Assembly: GCA_900545445.1 (NCBI GenBank)
Contig: UQZH01000061.1
Span: 1 to 10,143 of the forward strand
DNA length: 10,143 bases
Reading direction: 5' to 3'
From: an uncultured Collinsella sp.
GTDB taxonomy: Bacteria; Actinomycetota; Coriobacteriia; Coriobacteriales; Coriobacteriaceae
Positions 6,339-10,143 of this stretch are shown here, piece by piece; the first letter of the stretch is position 1; every line of letters starts with the position of its first letter. A program made the position numbers and the translations under genes. Below the pieces are notes generated by a model. It saw only the letters and a program-made list of their open reading frames with translations, had not been told where the DNA came from and did not search any database.

Positions 6339-6350
6339 TAAAGTTATAGA
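6322..6350 (+). promoter_or_regulatory. Promoter of the ribokinase-nucleoside hydrolase operon
   Basis: TTCACA (6322-6327, five of six to the -35 consensus), a 17-base spacer, and TATAGA (6345-6350, four of six to the -10 consensus). The predicted start is about 55 bases upstream of the ATG. An inverted repeat overlaps the -35 box and the spacer. Confidence 0.55.
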
Positions 6351-6380
6351 GGCGCGAGAGCGCACGATTGACGGCCAACA

Positions 6381-6397
6381 GCGGGCGCAGAGCCCGC
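6381..6397 (+). promoter_or_regulatory. Small hairpin just before the ribokinase ribosome binding site
   Basis: GCGGGC (6381-6386) and GCCCGC (6392-6397) form a perfect six-pair stem with a five-base loop, four bases before the strong GAGGAGG site at 6402-6408. It could stabilise the 5' end of the message or affect translation. There is no direct evidence for either. Confidence 0.35.
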
Positions 6398-6413
6398 GGA
6401 CGAGGAGGTTTCC

Positions 6414-7409
6414 ATGGCGGATCACAGCATCGTTGCGGTGTTCGGCAGCATGAACATGGACCTTTCGGTGGCGTGCGAGCGCATGCCGCGCGCGGGCGAG
6501 ACCGTCGGCGGCAGCGGTTTTATCACCAACGCCGGTGGCAAGGGCGCTAACCAGGCCGTCGCCGCCGCGCGCATGGGTGCGCGCACGTGCATGATCGGCG
6601 CGGTTGGGCGCGATACGTTTGGCGATGCGCTGGTGGCGGGACTTCAGGATGCCGGCGTGGGCGTTGAGTTTGTGGCGCGTCGCGATGACGTGGAGACCGG
6701 TACCGCGACCATCATTCGCTGCGAGAGCGATAACCGCATCGTGCTATCACCGGGCGCTAACCATGCGCTTGCGGGTGAGGATGTGGCCTGCGCGCTGAGG
6801 CGTCTGGTGGCCCATGAGCTCGACGGCGACGCCAGCGAGATTGCCCAGGCTGCCGGAAGCGTCTTTATCGCCCAGGGTGAATGTGACCTTGCAGCGACGG
6901 CCGATGCGCTTGTTTGCGCTCACGAGCTGGGGTTCTATACGGTCTTTAATCCGGCGCCTGCCTGTGAGTTGCCTGCGGAGGTCTGGTCTGCAGTCGACCT
7001 GGTCTGCCCCAACGAGACTGAGTGCCAGGTGCTGACGGGCATCTTGCCCGCGGATGATGCGAGCTGCGTCGCGGCGCTCAATGCCCTGCTCGCCGAGGGT
7101 GCCGGAGCTGCGGTCATCACGTTGGGTGGCGCCGGCTCGGTTACGCTTGGCGATGACGGCGAGCTGCTGCGCATGCCGGCGCTTTCGAGTGCGGTGGTCG
7201 ATACGACGGCCGCGGGCGATACATTTATCGGTGCGCTTGCTGCAGCTCGTCTGGAGGGCCTGCCGCTCTTTGAGTGCATGGCGGTGGGCGCACGCGCCTC
7301 GGCGGTGACGGTGTCGCGCCTGGGCGCACAGCAGTCGATTCCCACGCGTGCCGAAGTTGAGCGCGTGTTTGATTTAGACGATTTAGTACAAGACGGAGAA
7401 GCGGAGTAG
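6414..7409 (+). CDS. rbsK: Ribokinase (PfkB family sugar kinase)
   Basis: 331 residues, slightly longer than a typical ribokinase. It phosphorylates ribose with ATP to ribose 5-phosphate in the cytosol. The N-terminal substrate motif is present, GSMNMDLS (11-18) with NAGGKGANQAVAAARMG (39-55), as is the C-terminal ATP and catalytic motif DTTAAGDTF (263-271), whose D269 is the expected base. NPAP (179-182) and NETE (200-203) are also typical of ribokinases. The start is fixed by GAGGAGG five bases upstream. The next gene is a nucleoside hydrolase four bases after the stop, so free ribose from nucleosides is the likely substrate. Related PfkB kinases such as deoxyribokinase cannot be fully excluded, but the motif set and the neighbour favour ribokinase. 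Confidence 0.9.
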   Translation: MADHSIVAVFGSMNMDLSVACERMPRAGETVGGSGFITNAGGKGANQAVAAARMGARTCMIGAVGRDTFGDALVAGLQDAGVGVEFVARRDDVETGTATIIRCESDNRIVLSPGANHALAGEDVACALRRLVAHELDGDASEIAQAAGSVFIAQGECDLAATADALVCAHELGFYTVFNPAPACELPAEVWSAVDLVCPNETECQVLTGILPADDASCVAALNALLAEGAGAAVITLGGAGSVTLGDDGELLRMPALSSAVVDTTAAGDTFIGALAAARLEGLPLFECMAVGARASAVTVSRLGAQQSIPTRAEVERVFDLDDLVQDGEAE

Positions 7410-7413
7410 AACA

Positions 7414-8388
7414 ATGGCAATTAAGAAGCTGATCCTTGATCTGGATATGGGTGTGGACGATGCGATGGCGCTTGCCTATGCCATCGCGAGCCCCGAGGTG
7501 GAGCTCGTCGGCATTACCACGTGCTTTGGCAACGTGCGCGTCGACCAGTCGGCGCATAACTGCTTGGCGGTGCTCGACCTGTTGGGTCGTCCCGAGGTGC
7601 CGGTGTACCTGGGTGCCGACCGTCCTCTGCAGGCGACTGAGCCCTATACGCCGCCGGCGTCCACCGCGCTCATTCACGGCAAGAACGGCATCGGCGGTGC
7701 GAGCGTGCCGGCGTCGCCCTACGAGCCGGTGGGGGCGACGTCTGCCGACGGTAACGCTGCGGTCGATTATCTGATCGATGCCGCGCGCACCTATGGTCCC
7801 GATCTGGTCTACGTAGCGACCGGCCCGCTCTCCAACCTGGCGCTTGCCCTGGAGCGCGATGCGGCAGCGGTGATGTCTATCGGCCGCGTGGTGGTTATGG
7901 GCGGCGCCCTGACCGTGCCCGGCAACGTGAGCGCGGGCGCCGAGGCCAACATGGCAAGTGATCCCGAGGCGGCCGACGCCGTGCTGCGTTCGGGCCGCAA
8001 GCTCACTATGGTGGGTTTGGATGTGACGCATCGCGTGGTGCTCACGCGTCGCGACATTGCCGGCTGGACGGGCTCGGGCACCATGGCCGGTTGCGCGTTT
8101 GCGAGCATGGTGGAGCACTATATTGGCTCGTACGAGATGAACGCCCCCTACCTTGGTGGCTGCGCGCTGCACGATCCGCTTGCCGTCGCCGTGGCGATTG
8201 ACCCCACGCTCGTGGGCGCGCTCGGCTGTAACCTGCGCGTCGACCTGCTCGGCGAGTATCGCGGCCGCACCATCTGCGATGAGCGCCGTGTGGCCGACCC
8301 CGACAAGAGCGCACTCGTGGCGCTGACTGTTGACGCTCCGCGCTTCCTGTCCGAGTTCAAGACGCGCATGGCCCGTGTCCTTGGCTAA
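7414..8388 (+). CDS. Nucleoside hydrolase (inosine/uridine-preferring family)
   Basis: 324 residues, about normal for the family. It hydrolyses the N-glycosidic bond of ribonucleosides to base and ribose, using a Ca2+ bound by aspartates. The N-terminal signature reads DLDMGVDDAMAL (9-20), against the usual DTDPGIDDA; the aspartates D9, D11, D15 and D16 are kept while Thr and Pro are changed to Leu and Met. Other landmarks are CFGN (N40), GPLSN (137-141), VMGGAL (161-166), the AEAN..DPEAA stretch (176-187), GLDVTH (201-206) and HDPLAVA (253-259, D254 a metal ligand). Base preference (purine, pyrimidine or both) cannot be read from this, so I give no rih symbol. GGAG at 7403-7406 spans the end of ribokinase and serves this start, suggesting coupled translation and a shared salvage role. 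Confidence 0.88.
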   Translation: MAIKKLILDLDMGVDDAMALAYAIASPEVELVGITTCFGNVRVDQSAHNCLAVLDLLGRPEVPVYLGADRPLQATEPYTPPASTALIHGKNGIGGASVPASPYEPVGATSADGNAAVDYLIDAARTYGPDLVYVATGPLSNLALALERDAAAVMSIGRVVVMGGALTVPGNVSAGAEANMASDPEAADAVLRSGRKLTMVGLDVTHRVVLTRRDIAGWTGSGTMAGCAFASMVEHYIGSYEMNAPYLGGCALHDPLAVAVAIDPTLVGALGCNLRVDLLGEYRGRTICDERRVADPDKSALVALTVDAPRFLSEFKTRMARVLG

Positions 8389-8399
8389 GTTGTCTTTTT

Positions 8400-8465
8400 G
8401 GATGGGGCTTTTTTTGACTGGTATGATTGGTGCGACTATTCGAACCAGCTAAAAGAGCCCCGTCC
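8400..8465. repeat. Long imperfect inverted repeat between nucleoside hydrolase and luxS
   Basis: Arms 8400-8421 and 8445-8465 pair over about 20 positions: GGATGGGGCTTTTTTT on the left with AAAAGAGCCCCGTCC on the right, then CTGG with CCAG, interrupted by a T-T mismatch (8415/8450) and a bulged A (8417). The 23-base loop (8422-8444) contains the -10 hexamer of the luxS promoter. In read-through transcripts from the upstream operon it would form a stable hairpin and could act as a weak terminator, but only a short ATTTG follows. Confidence 0.55.
8419..8427 (+). promoter_or_regulatory. Extended -10 promoter of luxS
   Basis: TGGTATGAT matches the extended -10 TGnTATAAT with one mismatch. The predicted start is near 8434, giving a leader of about 58 bases. 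A -35 match at the right distance is poor (TTGGAT at 8398-8403, 18-base spacing). An alternative pairing, TTGACT (8414-8419) with TATTCG (8437-8442) at 17 bases, has a weaker -10. Confidence 0.5.
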
Positions 8466-8491
8466 CAATTTGACTATCGAGAGGATCTGCC

Positions 8492-8980
8492 ATGGAGCGC
8501 ATCGCGAGTTTTTCCGTTGACCATCTGCTGCTTGAGCCCGGCGTGTATGTGAGCCGCATCGACCGCGATCCGGCGACCGGTGCTGCCGTCACCACGTTTG
8601 ACCTGCGCCTGACCACGCCCAACAAGGAGCCGGTCATGAACACGGCCGAGTGCCACACCATCGAGCACCTGGGCGCGACGTTCCTTCGCAATCATGCCGA
8701 GTGGTCGAGCCGCATTGTCTACTTTGGCCCCATGGGCTGCCGCACGGGCTTTTACCTCGTCGTTTTTGGCGAGCTGACGAGCGAGGAGATCTTGCCGCTC
8801 GTGCGCGAGCTGTTTGAGTTTGTCGCCGACTTCGAGGGCGATGTCCCCGGTGCCGCTCCCGAGGAGTGCGGCAACTACCTGGACCAGAACCTTCCCATGG
8901 CTAACTGGCTCGCGCGCCGCTACCTCGACCGCGATCTGGCCGATATCGACGAGAAGCACCTGCATTATCAGCAGGCGTAA
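8492..8980 (+). CDS. luxS: S-ribosylhomocysteine lyase LuxS
   Basis: 162 residues, the usual length. LuxS splits S-ribosylhomocysteine into homocysteine and 4,5-dihydroxy-2,3-pentanedione, which cyclises to autoinducer 2; it closes one form of the activated methyl cycle. The whole active site is visible: HTIEH (H55, E58, H59) with the second-half zinc ligand C126 in EECGNYLDQN, and the catalytic cysteine C83 in GPMGCRTGFY. GAGAGGA (8479-8485) sits six bases before the ATG. It has its own promoter and terminator and is probably a single-gene unit. The nucleosidase (Pfs/MTAN) that makes its substrate is not in this window. Confidence 0.97.
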   Translation: MERIASFSVDHLLLEPGVYVSRIDRDPATGAAVTTFDLRLTTPNKEPVMNTAECHTIEHLGATFLRNHAEWSSRIVYFGPMGCRTGFYLVVFGELTSEEILPLVRELFEFVADFEGDVPGAAPEECGNYLDQNLPMANWLARRYLDRDLADIDEKHLHYQQA

Positions 8981-9009
8981 GGGCTTTATCCCCTAAAACG
9001 TGCGCATTG

Positions 9010-9040
9010 GGCGCCTTCGCTTATGCGGGGGCGCCTTTTT
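9010..9040 (+). terminator. Intrinsic terminator of luxS
   Basis: GGCGCCTTCGC (9010-9020), loop TTAT, and GCGGGGGCGCC (9025-9035) make an 11-pair stem with two G-T pairs, directly followed by five Ts (9036-9040). It begins 29 bases after the luxS stop. Confidence 0.9.
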
Positions 9041-9061
9041 GTTGAGTAGTCGGGACGAGCG

Positions 9062-9090
9062 TTCAAAATCGCTCATGTTTGTTCTAGAAT
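9062..9090 (+). promoter_or_regulatory. Promoter of the DUF4867-type gene
   Basis: TTCAAA (9062-9067, four of six), a 17-base spacer, and TAGAAT (9085-9090, five of six). The predicted start near 9097 gives a leader of about 28 bases, which excludes the upstream in-frame ATG at 9089 and supports the start at 9125. Confidence 0.55.
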
Positions 9091-9124
9091 GTTCATACCG
9101 TCACATAAACAAACAGGAGTGAAC

Positions 9125-9769
9125 ATGCATATCTATTCTGTCGAGGATTCCGAGTTCAAGTCCTATGGCAACGTTTGGGATAACGTTCCGTCCGAGCTCA
9201 CGTCGCCTGTGCTCGAGGCGCTTTCTGCCACGCCCATTCCCGAGGGCAGCAAGTACGTAGCAAGTGCGCCGGAGCTCGAGGGCGTCAAGGATGCCGATAA
9301 GCTGGGCTTTCTCATGTTTGGCGGTCGTCCCTTCCAACTGGGCTGGTGCAACGGCCACAATACACGACTCAACTGCCTGGAGTATCACCGTGCCAGCGAG
9401 TTCAACTTGGGCGCGCGCGACTTTATCCTGCTCGTGGCGCATCGCTGGGAGATTGAGGACGGCGGGCTCGACACCGCGTGCGTCAAGGCGTTCCGCGTGC
9501 CGGCCGGCAAGGTCGTCGAGGTTTTCAACACCACGCTTCACTACACGCCGTGCATGGTCGACGACGGCGGCTTCCAGGTGATGGTGGCGCTGCCCGCCGG
9601 CACCAACGGTCCGCGTCCCGAGGCCGCAACCGACATGCCTGCCGCCGGTGACAGCTACTGCTATTGGAAGGCCGACAAGTGGGTTCTCTGCCATGCTGGC
9701 AGCCCCAAAGCTGCCGAGGGCGGCTACGTAGGCCTCACCGGCAAGAACCTCGACATCACCTGCGACTAG
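9125..9769 (+). CDS. DUF4867-type protein, cupin-like, function unknown
   Basis: 214 residues from ATG 9125, chosen because AGGAG (9115-9119) lies five bases upstream; the in-frame ATG at 9089 overlaps the predicted promoter. No signal peptide or membrane helix is seen, so it is probably cytosolic. I recognise the sequence as resembling the DUF4867 family from memory, by the GNVWDNVPSELTSPVLEAL start (15-33), TPIPEGSKYV (36-45), the CNGHNTRLNCLEYHRASEF segment (75-93), VPAGKVVEVF (125-134) and TTLHYTPC (136-143). H88, E92 and H139 are candidate metal ligands in a cupin-type beta-barrel (inference). The gene has its own promoter. A GH1 glycosidase follows after a 345-base gap, so a link to carbohydrate use is possible but unproven. 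Confidence 0.7.
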   Translation: MHIYSVEDSEFKSYGNVWDNVPSELTSPVLEALSATPIPEGSKYVASAPELEGVKDADKLGFLMFGGRPFQLGWCNGHNTRLNCLEYHRASEFNLGARDFILLVAHRWEIEDGGLDTACVKAFRVPAGKVVEVFNTTLHYTPCMVDDGGFQVMVALPAGTNGPRPEAATDMPAAGDSYCYWKADKWVLCHAGSPKAAEGGYVGLTGKNLDITCD

Positions 9770-9776
9770 AATCTTC

Positions 9777-9835
9777 TGTCTCGATCTGTAACATCTAGCG
9801 GGCTAAATCGTCTCTACCTGTTACAGATTTAGACA
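9777..9835. repeat. Palindromic repeat, copy 1 (TGTCTCGATCTGTAACA arms)
   Basis: The left arm TGTCTCGATCTGTAACA (9777-9793) and right arm TGTTACAGATTTAGACA (9819-9835) pair at 15 of 17 positions plus one G-T pair, with a 25-base loop. It begins eight bases after the DUF4867-type gene stop. No T-tract follows, so it is not a standard terminator. Confidence 0.8.
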
Positions 9836-9858
9836 AACTGCAGGGGGCCGCCCGAAAA

Positions 9859-9913
9859 TCTCGATCTGTAACACCAGGCCCGGTTTTGGCTGCCTAACTG
9901 TTACAGATCGAGA
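9859..9913. repeat. Palindromic repeat, copy 2, exactly 80 bp after copy 1
   Basis: TCTCGATCTGTAACA (9859-9873) and TGTTACAGATCGAGA (9899-9913) are perfect 15-bp complements with a 25-base loop. Both arms lie exactly 80 bases after those of copy 1 and the loop length is identical, but loop sequences differ: TCTAGCGGGCTAAATC versus CCAGGCCCGGTTTTGG at their starts. Conserved arms with variable loops suggest that the hairpin is what is maintained. Confidence 0.85.
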
Positions 9914-9920
9914 CAAGCCG

Positions 9921-9968
9921 GTCCCAAACCACCACAAAGGTGCCTGTCCCCTTTGTGGTGGATTGGAC
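9921..9968. repeat. REP-like palindrome with CCACCACAAAGG arms
   Basis: CCACCACAAAGG (9929-9940) and CCTTTGTGGTGG (9950-9961) are perfect 12-bp complements around the nine-base loop TGCCTGTCC. The stem extends outward, with a mismatch and a bulged C, to GTCCCAAA and TTGGAC (9921-9968). The sequence includes GGTGCCTGTCCCC, and such GGGGACAGG-type palindromes are typical of REP elements linked to RAYT transposases (established for the class; assigning this copy is inference). Confidence 0.7.
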
Positions 9969-10114
9969 AGGTGGGTATCAAAAAGTGTCAGGTGGGGTGG
10001 CTGCCGGGCGCCTGCACGCGAAAAGAAGTGTCGACCCGCGCTGTTGTCGTTGAGTGGCACCCCGTTTGCGGGGATCCTGAAATTAGGACAAGCAGCGTAT
10101 GAAAGGATTGATGC
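9969..10114 (+). promoter_or_regulatory. Upstream region of the GH1 gene with a small hairpin
   Basis: The visible structure is CCCCG (10060-10064), loop TTTG, CGGGG (10069-10073), 42 bases before the start codon. The ribosome binding site AAAGGA (10102-10107) follows. I found no convincing -35/-10 pair, no LicT/BglG-type antiterminator box and no clear catabolite-repression site, although such control is common for GH1 phospho-glucosidase genes. Confidence 0.4.
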
Positions 10115-10143
10115 ATGGCTTTCCGTAACGACTTCCTGTGGGG
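10115..10143 (+). CDS. Glycoside hydrolase family 1, probably 6-phospho-beta-glucosidase (partial, N-terminus only)
   Basis: Only ten residues are present, MAFRNDFLWG, running off the window. The NDFLWG pattern is the N-terminal signature of GH1 enzymes, which in Gram-positive bacteria are mostly cytosolic 6-phospho-beta-glucosidases or phospho-beta-galactosidases acting on sugars imported by PTS systems. The start is set by AAAGGA (10102-10107), seven bases upstream. Substrate cannot be judged from this fragment. Confidence 0.65.

Noticed and set aside
7225..8172. 315-codon minus-strand frame
   Set aside because: It is antisense to ribokinase and nucleoside hydrolase, both certain by motif.
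8434..8491. SAH or SAM riboswitch in the luxS leader
   Set aside because: The leader is only about 58 bases and shows no fit to known consensus structures.
9777..9913. Minimal CRISPR array
   Set aside because: The repeated words are inverted arms with hairpin geometry rather than direct repeats with spacers, there are only two units, and no cas genes are present.
10099..10128. Nine-codon ORF (MKGLMHGFP) overlapping the GH1 start
   Set aside because: It has no ribosome binding site of its own and overlaps the GH1 start out of frame; likely chance.

Overview
The window is chromosomal DNA from a GC-rich Gram-positive bacterium, most likely a gut Coriobacteriia member of the Collinsella type. 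I infer this from the strong GC3 bias, dense AG-rich ribosome binding sites, frequent GTG starts, the NRMT-type SLC11 transporter (a branch characterised in the related Eggerthella lenta), the DUF4867-type protein, and palindromic intergenic repeats. The assignment comes from memory, not from a search.

Layout from left to right: (1) 1-102, possible tail of an unrecognised upstream gene; (2) 103-347, a structured leader; (3) 348-3463, a two-gene plus-strand operon: a membrane protein with PRC-like, MgtE_N and paired CBS domains, then an NRAMP-family transporter with the altered metal site of the Mg2+-transporting NRMT branch, closed by a good terminator; (4) 3520-4010, an AT-rich island with a 28-bp inverted repeat around two convergent mini-ORFs, then GC-rich repeats and a strong hairpin; (5) 4011-6227 on the minus strand, an OatA-like acyltransferase with a C-terminal SGNH domain; (6) 6228-6413, a divergent promoter region with a likely operator; (7) 6414-8388, ribokinase and nucleoside hydrolase, four bases apart; (8) 8492-8980, luxS with its own promoter and terminator; (9) 9125-9769, a DUF4867-type cupin-like protein; (10) 9770-10114, a cluster of palindromic repeats; (11) from 10115, the first ten codons of a glycoside hydrolase family 1 enzyme.

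How the genes work together: the first operon looks like a Mg2+ module, with a cytosolic Mg2+-sensing assembly paired with an NRMT transporter. Its leader carries two overlapping short reading frames and a hairpin that could regulate it. Nucleoside hydrolase and ribokinase form a salvage pair that frees ribose from nucleosides and makes ribose 5-phosphate. LuxS follows and recycles S-ribosylhomocysteine, producing the AI-2 precursor. The acyltransferase probably modifies the cell envelope. The most unusual material is the Mg2+ operon and the two clusters of non-coding repeats.
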